A DNA stretch of 12,223 nt from a bacterium ADurb.Bin374 (GCA_002068715.1 MWAR01000597.1:1-12223), one strand, 5' to 3'; positions 1-6,432 are shown, counted from the first letter of the stretch. Notes: generated from the sequence alone by a model not told the origin. Made by a program: numbers and translations.

Positions 1-58
1 CGACGATATTTAATACAGGAGAGGATGGAGTCGAGAGGGCTCACATGGTTCGTTCCGG

Positions 59-92
59 TCTGGGTGAAAGACAGGCATGCGCCTCACCCGGA
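59..92 (+). promoter_or_regulatory. Leader hairpin just before the first gene's ribosome binding site
   Basis: Bases 59-67 pair with 84-92 to give a 9-bp stem with one G-U pair. Inside the loop, 74-76 can pair with 81-83 around the tetraloop ATGC. The hairpin ends directly against the Shine-Dalgarno run at 94-100 that serves the ATG at 107. It could affect ribosome access or mRNA stability, but that is inference. A possible -10 element (TATTTAAT, 7-14) lies at the window edge, and its -35 is out of view. Confidence 0.35.
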
Positions 93-106
93 GAAAGGAG
101 CGCCGT

Positions 107-1000
107 ATGCGTACGCAACGCCTGCTCATTGGCCTTGCCGTCATCCTGTTTTGTTTTCTGTTCGCATTCGTGGGCTTGGGAAAACCGATGCCTCATGCTC
201 AACGGCCGCATTTTCCGGAAATTCAGAGCGCAGAAAAGCAGCATCGTTCACCGCCTTCGAATGTCACGGTCAAACGGCTTATGCGGAACGCTCGGGGAAG
301 ACATCTTCCTCAGGCGCCATCTTACCCGAAGGAATCAACCCGTCCCCCGGGGAAAGATGCCCCGGGGCTTTCCGGTCGGCCTGCCCGGGGAACCCCCGGC
401 GCCCATCATCCGCCTCGGATTTCTCCTCCCGTCGCTTCCGGGCATGATCGCGACAGACGCGACCATCGGCCTGACAGACCACACCGGGACTTGCGGAGAC
501 CGCGCCGCTCCCGCCGTGAGTCGTTCGTTGTGATCGAAGAAGAGAGGGATTCCGATCTCTACGGCGAAGCCGAGATCTTCAGTTCACGCTTCCAATCGTT
601 GCATCAGCAGGCATCCCGGCTGGGCAGCCGCGTGAGCACCCTGGAAAACGTCGTGCATCTGCAGAGCGGGCTCTTCCGGCAGGCTGCGCGATATTCACGC
701 ACGCTCCAGCGCCATGTGTATGACGCGGCCTATGCTGTTCCGGGCGAGATCATCATCTTTTTTGTCGAACATGGGATACCGGTTCCGTTGGCGGACGAGA
801 ACGGGAATATCGCGATGGCGGGCATCGGGGAAATGCTCTCGGCCCTCGATGCCTATATCGAAGCCCTCCGCGGTGATATCGAGGCCAATACCGTCTGCCT
901 GGAAAAGGCGCGCCGGGAATACAACTCGACCATGACGCTCCTGTTCGAATGCTCACATCTGAGCGACAGAAGACGCAGGGTCGTCATCTATCGCCGCTGA
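107..1000 (+). CDS. Exported or membrane-anchored hypothetical protein with a Pro/Arg/His-rich linker
   Basis: A 297-residue protein that I do not recognise. The ATG at 107 is chosen because AAAGGAG lies 6 bases upstream; an in-frame ATG at 77 has no such site. Residues 5-24 form one strongly hydrophobic segment, either a signal peptide or an N-terminal anchor. Residues 40-140 are low complexity, rich in Pro, Arg, His and Gly, and probably disordered and strongly basic. Residues 141-297 look folded, mostly helical, with two stretches (about 164-205 and 240-275) of coiled-coil character; a short hydrophobic strand lies near 213-221. It ends with a basic tail. The next gene starts 6 bases after its stop, so the two are probably co-transcribed. 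Placement in the envelope is inferred from the N-terminus only. The reading frame of the C-terminal half is convincing. The low-complexity part overlaps long open frames in both other plus-strand phases, so it is less certain. Confidence 0.7.
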   Translation: MRTQRLLIGLAVILFCFLFAFVGLGKPMPHAQRPHFPEIQSAEKQHRSPPSNVTVKRLMRNARGRHLPQAPSYPKESTRPPGKDAPGLSGRPARGTPGAHHPPRISPPVASGHDRDRRDHRPDRPHRDLRRPRRSRRESFVVIEEERDSDLYGEAEIFSSRFQSLHQQASRLGSRVSTLENVVHLQSGLFRQAARYSRTLQRHVYDAAYAVPGEIIIFFVEHGIPVPLADENGNIAMAGIGEMLSALDAYIEALRGDIEANTVCLEKARREYNSTMTLLFECSHLSDRRRRVVIYRR

Positions 1001-1006
1001 CGTTTT

Positions 1007-1552
1007 ATGATACGAGTGACAGTCAGATTCTATGAGGAACTGAACGATTTCATCGGCGTCGGCCTCCGAAAAAGGCCTGTCGAAACACGCCTCGAACAAC
1101 CGGCGATCGTTGAAAACATTTTGATATATTATGGCGTTCCGTCTGCCAATGTCGATCTTGTCCTTGTGAACGGCAATTCCGTCGGGATCGGCCATGAACT
1201 GCAGGACGGCGATCTGGTCAGCGTCTACCCGGTTTTCGAGTCGTTCGATATTTCCGACATCACCCGCCTTCCGGAACGGCCGCTGAGACATCTGCGGTTC
1301 ATCGCCGACGGCAGCCTCGTCGAGCTTGCCCACCGCATGCGGCTTTTCGGCCTCGACGTCGAGCTTCGTGAAGGGGCATCCGTCGAAGACCTGGTGGCGG
1401 CCGTCGTGAGCGACCGGCGGATTCTGCTGAGCCGCGACCAAAAGCTCCTGATGCGAAAGGAGATCGACCGCGGTTTCCTGATCAGATCCCGGGAGCCCGC
1501 CACGCAGCTGGAGGAACTTCTCGCACGCTTCGATCTTCGGAAGGAAGCGTGA
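1007..1552 (+). CDS. Ubiquitin-like/Mut7-C RNase-fold protein, lacking the C-terminal zinc ribbon
   Basis: A 181-residue protein in two parts. Residues 1-80 resemble the ThiS/MoaD-like ubiquitin-fold domain found in front of bacterial Mut7-C proteins, including the typical hinge YPVFES (74-79). Residues 95-176 match Mut7-C, a PIN-like nuclease fold: the FIAD strand with Asp101, the following helix ending in RLFGLDVE, the SRD motif (Arg143, Asp144), and the QLEELLARF helix. Family members usually continue with a zinc ribbon bearing two CxxC pairs. This one stops right after RFDL, has no cysteines in that part, and is therefore about 60-70 residues short. RNA cleavage is the family-based expectation; the substrate is unknown. 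There is no good Shine-Dalgarno before the ATG, so translation is probably coupled to the upstream gene, whose stop is 6 bases away. The functional link between the two is unknown. Confidence 0.85.
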   Translation: MIRVTVRFYEELNDFIGVGLRKRPVETRLEQPAIVENILIYYGVPSANVDLVLVNGNSVGIGHELQDGDLVSVYPVFESFDISDITRLPERPLRHLRFIADGSLVELAHRMRLFGLDVELREGASVEDLVAAVVSDRRILLSRDQKLLMRKEIDRGFLIRSREPATQLEELLARFDLRKEA

Positions 1553-1590
1553 TGTGTTCGGGTTTCCTTTCTGGGGCAATCGACATGTCG

Positions 1591-1610
1591 GGGCGCATCG
1601 CGATGCGCCC
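1591..1610. repeat. 20-bp perfect palindrome (half-site GGGCGCATCG)
   Basis: The half-site GGGCGCATCG is followed immediately by its exact reverse complement. As RNA it would fold into an 8-bp stem with loop CGCG. No T-tract follows, so it is a poor intrinsic terminator for the upstream operon. It lies 33 bases upstream of the -35 of the TM1266-hydG promoter, so it could be an operator for a dimeric regulator. It could also be one copy of a dispersed REP-like palindrome of the GGGGCG...CGCCC type seen in many environmental genomes. Confidence 0.6.
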
Positions 1611-1642
1611 AGAACAAATGGATGCCGGTCGCTCTGATTTCT

Positions 1643-1672
1643 TTGCCTTTTCCCGGAAGATTGTGATATAAT
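1643..1672 (+). promoter_or_regulatory. Sigma70-type promoter for TM1266-hydG
   Basis: The -35 TTGCCT is at 1643-1648 and the perfect -10 TATAAT at 1667-1672, with an 18-base spacer. The -10 is extended by TG at 1664-1665. Transcription would start near 1679 and leave a leader of about 130 nt before the GTG at 1811. This is the best promoter in the window. Confidence 0.65.
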
Positions 1673-1678
1673 TAACAT

Positions 1679-1810
1679 GCTTCTCTGAGAGCGAGGTTTC
1701 GACCGGGTTCAAAGAGTGCATGACCTCTGACAACGTTCTGAAGCATTCATGCCAAGACGGGGTTGCTCCGGCTTCTCTTTTCCCGTTCTGGCGCCAGGAA
1801 AGGGTTGAAC
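1679..1810 (+). other. Long 5' leader of the hydrogenase-maturation operon
   Basis: This stretch of about 130 nt has no convincing gene. It can form short hairpins: GGT-TTCG-ACC around 1695-1704, GCATGA (1718-1723) with TCATGC (1747-1752), and ACGGG (1757-1761) with CCCGT (1782-1786). I recognise no known riboswitch class. The last hairpin lies just upstream of the Shine-Dalgarno AGGAAAGGG at 1796-1804. Regulation through the leader is possible but unproven. Confidence 0.3.
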
Positions 1811-2065
1811 GTGGAAAACAGAATCGCGTTGATCGGTATCATCGTCGAAAATCCGGAGATCACCGAGCGGCTCAATCAGATTTTACATGATTGCCGCCAG
1901 CATATCGTCGGCCGCATGGGCATTCCCTACGCCAAACAGAACATTGGCATCATCAGCGTCGTTGTCGACGCACCCAACACCGTTATCAGCGCGCTTTCCG
2001 GCAAGCTCGGCCTGCTCGAAGGCGTGAACGTCAAGACCGTTTATTCGAAAAAGCGAGGAGAATGA
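1811..2065 (+). CDS. TM1266-family putative regulator of the iron-only hydrogenase system
   Basis: An 84-residue protein with a small ferredoxin-like/ACT-like fold, recognised from the family pattern: the opening RIALIGIIVE strand, the NQILHDCRQHIVGRMGIPY core, IGIISVVVDAP, and the closing GKLGLLEGVNVKTVYSK. Members occur almost only in genomes with [FeFe]-hydrogenase and commonly sit beside hydG, as TM1266/TM1267 do in Thermotoga maritima; the family is described as a putative regulator. The GTG at 1811 is chosen because AGGAAAGGG lies 6 bases upstream and because family proteins begin at this strand. Upstream TTG codons at 1763 and 1805 would add residues that do not fit the family. Its stop is 3 bases before hydG, and the hydG ribosome binding site lies inside its last codons, so the two are translationally coupled. 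The ligand or partner is not known. Confidence 0.9.
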   Translation: MENRIALIGIIVENPEITERLNQILHDCRQHIVGRMGIPYAKQNIGIISVVVDAPNTVISALSGKLGLLEGVNVKTVYSKKRGE

Positions 2066-2068
2066 AAC

Positions 2069-3487
2069 ATGTACGATCCCAAATCGCTTCGCGCCACCGA
2101 GTTCATCGATGATGCCGAAATCAGGGAAACCCTGGAGTTCGCGGCAAAGAACAAGAGCAACCGCCCGCTGATCGAATCACTGATCGAAAAGGCTCGTGCC
2201 TGCAAGGGACTCTCCCATCGCGATGCCGCTGTCCTGCTCGAGTGCGACCTGCCCGACGCGAACGAGAAACTGTTCGCCCTGGCCCGCGAGATCAAACAGC
2301 GGATCTACGGTAACCGCATCGTCATGTTCGCCCCGCTGTATCTGTCGAACTACTGCGTCAACGGCTGCGTCTACTGTCCGTATCACTGCTCGAACCGGCA
2401 TATCACCCGGAAAAAGCTCACGCAGGAAGAGATCAGAAACGAGGTGATTGCCCTTCAGGATATCGGTCACAAGCGGCTCGCGCTCGAAACCGGCGAGGAC
2501 CCGGTCAACAATCCCATCGAGTATGTACTAGACAGTATAAAAACGATCTACGAGATCAAACACAAGAACGGTGCCATCCGTCGCGTGAACGTGAACATCG
2601 CGGCGACCACCGTCGAGAATTACGCGAAGCTGAAGGCCGCCGGCATCGGCACGTATATCCTGTTCCAGGAGACCTACCACCGGGAAACCTATGAAAAACT
2701 GCATCCGACCGGCCCCAAGCACGACTACGCATGGCATACCGAGGCGATGGACCGTGCGATGGATGGCGGCATCGACGACGTCGGTTGTGGCGTCCTGTTC
2801 GGGCTGAACCTGTACCGCTACGACTTCGTCGGGATGCTCATGCATGCCGAGCACCTCGAGGCGGCCAAAGGCGTCGGGCCGCACACCATCAGCGTGCCGC
2901 GCATCTGTCCGGCCGACGACATTTCACCGAACGCCTTCTCCAACGCGATCGACGACGACACCTTCGCCAAGATTGTCGCGATGTTGCGCATCGCCGTTCC
3001 CTACACCGGCCTGATCGTCTCCACCCGCGAGTCGCGTGCATCTCGCGAGCGGGTGCTCGATCTGGGCGTGTCCCAGCTCAGCGGCGGCTCGAAGACCAGC
3101 GTCGGGGGATACGCTGCCCCAGAGCCGGTGATCGAGAACTCGGCTCAGTTCGAGGTGAGCGACACCCGACCGCTCGACGAGGTCGTGAACTGGCTCCTGG
3201 CTTTGGGCTACATTCCGAGCTTCTGCACCGCCTGTTACCGCGAGGGCCGCACCGGCGATCGGTTCATGGCGCTGGCGAAATCCGGCAGCATCGCGAACTG
3301 CTGCCAGCCGAACGCCCTGATGACGCTGAAGGAGTATCTCGAGGACTATGCTTCCCCAGACACCCGCGCGAAAGGGGAAAAGGTCATCGCCGATGAGCTC
3401 GAGCGTATTCCCGCGGAAAAGGTGCGCCGTATCGCCGAGGAGTATCTGGCCTCGATCCATCTCGGGAAACGCGATTTCCGCTTCTGA
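2069..3487 (+). CDS. hydG: [FeFe]-hydrogenase H-cluster radical SAM maturase HydG (tyrosine lyase)
   Basis: A full-length HydG of 472 residues. HydG cleaves tyrosine with S-adenosylmethionine into p-cresol and dehydroglycine, and converts the latter into the CO and cyanide ligands delivered as an Fe-cysteine synthon for the H-cluster. Visible features: the radical-SAM CX3CX2C (Cys96, Cys100, Cys103) in a CVNGCVYC context, the GED motif after the second strand (142-144), the TIM-barrel core including FQETYH (199-204), and the C-terminal CX2CX22C auxiliary cluster motif (Cys386, Cys389, Cys412) that separates HydG from ThiH-like relatives. The ATG at 2069 has GAGGAGA 8 bases upstream. It is cytosolic and co-transcribed with the TM1266-family gene. 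hydE, hydF and the hydrogenase itself are not in this window, so they must lie elsewhere if the pathway is complete. All catalytic cysteines are present, and I see no damage. Confidence 0.97.
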   Translation: MYDPKSLRATEFIDDAEIRETLEFAAKNKSNRPLIESLIEKARACKGLSHRDAAVLLECDLPDANEKLFALAREIKQRIYGNRIVMFAPLYLSNYCVNGCVYCPYHCSNRHITRKKLTQEEIRNEVIALQDIGHKRLALETGEDPVNNPIEYVLDSIKTIYEIKHKNGAIRRVNVNIAATTVENYAKLKAAGIGTYILFQETYHRETYEKLHPTGPKHDYAWHTEAMDRAMDGGIDDVGCGVLFGLNLYRYDFVGMLMHAEHLEAAKGVGPHTISVPRICPADDISPNAFSNAIDDDTFAKIVAMLRIAVPYTGLIVSTRESRASRERVLDLGVSQLSGGSKTSVGGYAAPEPVIENSAQFEVSDTRPLDEVVNWLLALGYIPSFCTACYREGRTGDRFMALAKSGSIANCCQPNALMTLKEYLEDYASPDTRAKGEKVIADELERIPAEKVRRIAEEYLASIHLGKRDFRF

Positions 3488-3522
3488 TGGCCTGACATAA
3501 AAACAACCGCTATATAACCCTG

Positions 3523-3545
3523 GGCGGGTCACGAACCCTCCCGCC
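3523..3545 (+). terminator. Weak hairpin downstream of hydG
   Basis: GGCGGG (3523-3528) pairs with CCCGCC (3540-3545) across an 11-base loop, 36 bases after the hydG stop. No T-tract follows, so intrinsic termination would be weak. It is the only candidate terminator between hydG and the next promoter. Confidence 0.25.
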
Positions 3546-3616
3546 ATCGTAAGGGCAAGAATCAGATTGAACGGAGAAATGAAAAAAATCCGGAAGTATG
3601 CCGGCGGGGAGTATGC

Positions 3617-3625
3617 TGGTATAAT
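3617..3625 (+). promoter_or_regulatory. Extended -10 promoter for the M49 peptidase gene
   Basis: TGGTATAAT is a perfect extended -10 (TGnTATAAT). No good -35 is found at the usual distance, which is typical of extended -10 promoters. Transcription would start near 3632, about 65 bases before the ATG at 3698. It separates this gene from the hydG operon. Confidence 0.55.
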
Positions 3626-3697
3626 CCCCCCGTGCCGCCATGCCGCGGAGGCTGGTTCGTCCCGTGGCGCATCTCGAGGCGGAAGGAAGGAACGGAA

Positions 3698-4774
3698 ATG
3701 AAGAGTATGAAACAGACGGCAGCTGCGCTCGCTATCGCCGCGACGCTCGCCTGCGGCGGAGAATGCCCGGTGTGCGCCGAACAGCCAGTGGAAGGGACGG
3801 CTGCCCCTCGAGGAAAGGATGAGACCGTGACCATTGACATCGCTTCCAGATGCGGAGATATCGGCGAACGGGTCGCCAAACTGGCGCCCGTGGAGATGAA
3901 GGTTGACCTCTCATTCCTATCCAGGAATGAGAAAAGGGCTCTCGGGAAACTGATCGAGGCCGCTGTGCTGATCGACGAGATCTTCTTCAACCAGACTTAT
4001 CATCTGAACAACGAGTTCAGGGCAGCCATCCGGAATGCGAAGGACCTGGATCCGAAATTCGCCGAGTATTTCGAGATCATGGCAGGGCCGTTCGATCGCA
4101 TCGACGGTGACAGGCCGTTCATTGGCTCACTGTCCAGACCGAAAACATCGAACCTGTACCCGGTTGACATGACCCGGGAAGAGCTGGAAACCTGGATGAA
4201 AGCGCATCCAGCCGACGAGCAGGCCTTCAAGAGCAACTTCACGGTCATCGTCCGAAAGGGTGGCAAGCTCGTCGCGGTTCCCTATTCCGAGGTTTATAAA
4301 ACGTGGCTGGAACCCGCGGCGGAACTGCTTCGCGAAGCGGCGGTGTTGTGCGGGAACGACAGCCTGAAAAAGTTCCTGCGGAGTCGTGCCGCTGCATTTG
4401 CCTCGAATGACTATTACCAATCGGATATCGACTGGATGGATGTTGCCGACAGCCCCATCGACGTGACGATCGGCCCCTACGAGGTGTATGAAGACCGGAT
4501 GTTCGGCTACAAGGCCGCGTTCGAGGCGTTCATCACCGTCGTGAATCCCGAGGAGTCGAAGAAGCTCCAGGTATACCAGAACTACCTGAAGGAACTCGAC
4601 GAGAATCTCCCGATGCCGGCCGGCGCAAAGTGGATCCGCGACCGGTACGAATCGCCGATCCGGGTGGTGGACGTGATCGGCACCGGCGGTCAACCTGCCG
4701 AACGACGAGCGGGTGCGCCAGGCGAAGGGCAACAAGCAGGTTCTGCTGAAGAACATCATGACCGCCAAGTTTGA
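3698..4774 (+). CDS. M49 (dipeptidyl-peptidase III-like) peptidase, N-terminal part, frameshifted
   Basis: This frame encodes the N-terminal part of a zinc peptidase of the dipeptidyl-peptidase III family. The ATG at 3698 has a GGAAGGAAGG ribosome site just upstream. Residues 1-28 form an export signal with a hydrophobic core at about 7-18; cleavage could follow VCA at 25-27. A lipobox at Cys19 is possible but poor. The mature part starts with the family-like segment DLSFLSRNEKRALGKLIEA and continues in the correct frame to about base 4685. After that the sequence (GQPAERRAGAP onward) is out of frame and meaningless. The true continuation, VNLPNDERVRQAKG, is read one base further on from 4689 and joins the next entry. 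An intact protein would have about 563 residues. The cause may be a sequencing error or a real mutation. Confidence 0.8.
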   Translation: MKSMKQTAAALAIAATLACGGECPVCAEQPVEGTAAPRGKDETVTIDIASRCGDIGERVAKLAPVEMKVDLSFLSRNEKRALGKLIEAAVLIDEIFFNQTYHLNNEFRAAIRNAKDLDPKFAEYFEIMAGPFDRIDGDRPFIGSLSRPKTSNLYPVDMTREELETWMKAHPADEQAFKSNFTVIVRKGGKLVAVPYSEVYKTWLEPAAELLREAAVLCGNDSLKKFLRSRAAAFASNDYYQSDIDWMDVADSPIDVTIGPYEVYEDRMFGYKAAFEAFITVVNPEESKKLQVYQNYLKELDENLPMPAGAKWIRDRYESPIRVVDVIGTGGQPAERRAGAPGEGQQAGSAEEHHDRQV

Positions 4775-5390
4775 GGGCATCCTGCGCCCGATCGCCGTCG
4801 AAGTGCTTTCGGAGGCCGATGTCAAGGAACTCTCCGCCGAGGCATTTTTCCTGACCGTGCTTCAGCACGAGATCGGGCACAGTCTCGGGCCGTCGATGAT
4901 CACAGTCGGTGGCAAGACCGACGAGGTCGGCAAGTTCCTGAAGGAAAAATACTCGGCGATCGAAGAGGCGAAGGCCGATACGCTGTCGATGCTGAACACC
5001 TTGTATCTGCTCGACAAGGGCGCTGTCGCGAAGGACCTCGAAAAAACGCTGCTTCCCACCTACCTGGCCGGCCTGTTCCGGACGATCCGGTTCGGCCTCG
5101 AGGAGGCGCATGGTACTGGCGTCATGATCCAGTTCAACTTCCTCGCCGAGAAGGGAGCGATCTCCTACGACGCGGCGACGAAAAAGTTCGTGGCTCACGC
5201 CGCCGACATTCGCGGCCATTTCCGGGAACTCGCTCGTATATTGTTAGATATAGAAACAAGGGGCGACTACGCCGCCGCCGATGCCCTGATCAAAAAATAC
5301 GGCGCTCCGACGGCCGAGGTGAAAGAGGCGCTTACCCGCCTGACCCACGTGCCGGTCGACATCAAGCCCGTCTATCCGGTCGTGAGGTGA
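4713..5390 (+). CDS. M49 (dipeptidyl-peptidase III-like) peptidase, C-terminal catalytic part
   Basis: This frame holds the zinc site of the M49 peptidase begun at 3698. The coordinates start at the first ATG in this frame, but homologous sequence begins earlier, at 4689, with VNLPNDER; the ATG has no ribosome site of its own and is probably not a real start. HEIGH (bases 4866-4880) provides the two zinc-binding histidines and the catalytic glutamate. EEAKAD (4962-4979) matches the second family motif with the third zinc-binding glutamate. Classical dipeptidyl-peptidase III has a six-residue HEXXGH. The five-residue HEXXH form seen here is known from a bacterial subgroup, for example the Caldithrix abyssi enzyme. 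Removal of N-terminal dipeptides is the family activity; with the signal peptide upstream, action outside the cytoplasm is likely. A terminator follows at 5492-5530. Confidence 0.82.
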   Translation: MRQAKGNKQVLLKNIMTAKFEGILRPIAVEVLSEADVKELSAEAFFLTVLQHEIGHSLGPSMITVGGKTDEVGKFLKEKYSAIEEAKADTLSMLNTLYLLDKGAVAKDLEKTLLPTYLAGLFRTIRFGLEEAHGTGVMIQFNFLAEKGAISYDAATKKFVAHAADIRGHFRELARILLDIETRGDYAAADALIKKYGAPTAEVKEALTRLTHVPVDIKPVYPVVR

Positions 5391-5409
5391 CTTCACTTTC
5401 CCGTCCGAG

Positions 5410-5458
5410 CTGAGGCTGTCGAAGTAAGAGAAGCTTTCGCCTTCTTCGGCAGGCTCAG
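5410..5458. repeat. REP-like imperfect inverted repeat
   Basis: The arm at 5410-5424 (CTGAGGCTGTCGAAG) pairs with 5444-5458 over 15 positions, with one G-U pair and one mismatch. The loop of 19 bases contains its own AGAAG/CTTCT pairing. Arms of the form CTTCGACAGGCTCAG are typical of dispersed intergenic palindromes in many bacteria. The run TTCGGCAGGCT at 5445-5455 recurs at 10515-10525 in the glgP terminator. Confidence 0.5.
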
Positions 5459-5491
5459 GGGGCGGACAGGCGTTTTCATTCTGCAGGACTC

Positions 5492-5530
5492 AAAAAGCCC
5501 TTTGCCGATCTACGCGGTGAGGGGCTTTTT
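5492..5530. terminator. Bidirectional intrinsic terminator between convergent genes
   Basis: AAAAAGCCC (5492-5500) pairs perfectly with GGGCTTTTT (5522-5530) over 9 bp across a 21-base loop. Each strand therefore reads a GC core followed by a run of T. It serves the M49 gene arriving from the left and the DUF3298 operon arriving from the right. Confidence 0.75.
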
Positions 5531-5607
5531 CCGCGCAGAAAAAGGTCTGCATGGCTCATTTGCCCTTGATCTCGATCGGGTCCCTATGTGCTGAAAAACG
5601 GGGTTGT

Positions 5608-6432
5608 CTACTGCGCGTCTTTCAGGAAACGTGCGGCGGGGCCGGTTGGGTCGATCACATTCTTCAGATCGCTCCAGGGGATGACCATCTCGGTGATACC
5701 CATGGCATACGGGGCGATTTCATATTGGTTGAAACAGAACGCCAGCCCGTCCTTCGAAACGAGGAAGTTAGTGTTGAGGGCGAAGGTGTTCCGCTCGAAC
5801 TGGAAGCCGGCCTGCTCGTAGGTCTCGCCGGGCTTCAACTCGCGGACGCGGCGGAAATGCGTTTCGGCGATCGCGGTCAGCTCGGCTGTCTTGTCCTTTG
5901 CGATCAGCGAGGACAATTCGACGGGCTTGCCCGTTTTCATCGAGAATACCATGTAGACGATGTTCGAGTTCGGGTGTGCGCCGCCGGTGAAAACCGAATC
6001 GAGCGTCCAGATGGAGAGCAGTTCCTCGTCGGCGTGGCGGATTTCGGTATCGAACTTGATCGACCAGGCGCCGGGCATCTCCGGCGTTTCGATCACCGAT
6101 GTTCCGTAATCAGCGGCGAACTGGTCGACCATCTTCTCCACGGAAGGGGCCGGCGTTTCGCCGACGATGGCCAGCAGACGTTCCTGTATGGCCTTGTTGA
6201 TGGTCTCGGGAACGAGGGAACCGTCTTTCGCGGTCGAGAACAGGACGGGATACCGGATGTCGATCTCGGCGGCGATGACGTCTTTGTTATCGGTCTTCGG
6301 CGGCGGAATCTTGCGGGTCAGGTGCTTGATCTCGGCGGACACCTCGCCATTGATCTGAACGGGGGCCGACCAGGAGGCACCGCAGAAAGCGAGAAAGAAC
6401 GAAACGATCAGAAGAACGGAACCCTGTTTCAT
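5608..6432 (-). CDS. Exported DUF3298 (RsiV/PdaC C-terminal-like) protein
   Basis: A 274-residue protein. Residues 1-23 are a clear signal peptide with cleavage likely after WSA. The first half (about 50-135) resembles the DUF4163-like part that usually precedes DUF3298, with alternating strands such as AAEIDIRYPVLF. The TGGAHPN signature (149-155) and the closing block with the GLAFCFNQYEIAPYAMG and MVIPWSDLK segments mark DUF3298, the domain found at the C-terminus of anti-sigma factor RsiV and deacetylase PdaC. In RsiV this region binds lysozyme. The downstream position after a lysozyme-like transglycosylase gene is suggestive, but no enzymatic or sigma-factor-binding domain is present here. 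GGAGAG lies 4 bases before the ATG. The gap to the upstream gene is 28 bases, so both are in one operon. The biochemical role is unknown. Confidence 0.88.
   Translation of the reverse strand: MKQGSVLLIVSFFLAFCGASWSAPVQINGEVSAEIKHLTRKIPPPKTDNKDVIAAEIDIRYPVLFSTAKDGSLVPETINKAIQERLLAIVGETPAPSVEKMVDQFAADYGTSVIETPEMPGAWSIKFDTEIRHADEELLSIWTLDSVFTGGAHPNSNIVYMVFSMKTGKPVELSSLIAKDKTAELTAIAETHFRRVRELKPGETYEQAGFQFERNTFALNTNFLVSKDGLAFCFNQYEIAPYAMGITEMVIPWSDLKNVIDPTGPAARFLKDAQ

Noticed and set aside
25..533. Two long open frames overlapping the start of the first gene
   Set aside because: They have no ribosome site, lack protein-like composition and end inside the gene, whose frame carries a hydrophobic leader and a convincing C-terminal domain.
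1591..1610. Palindrome as the intrinsic terminator of the first operon
   Set aside because: No T-tract follows and the site is already close to the next promoter, so I kept it as an operator or repeat candidate.
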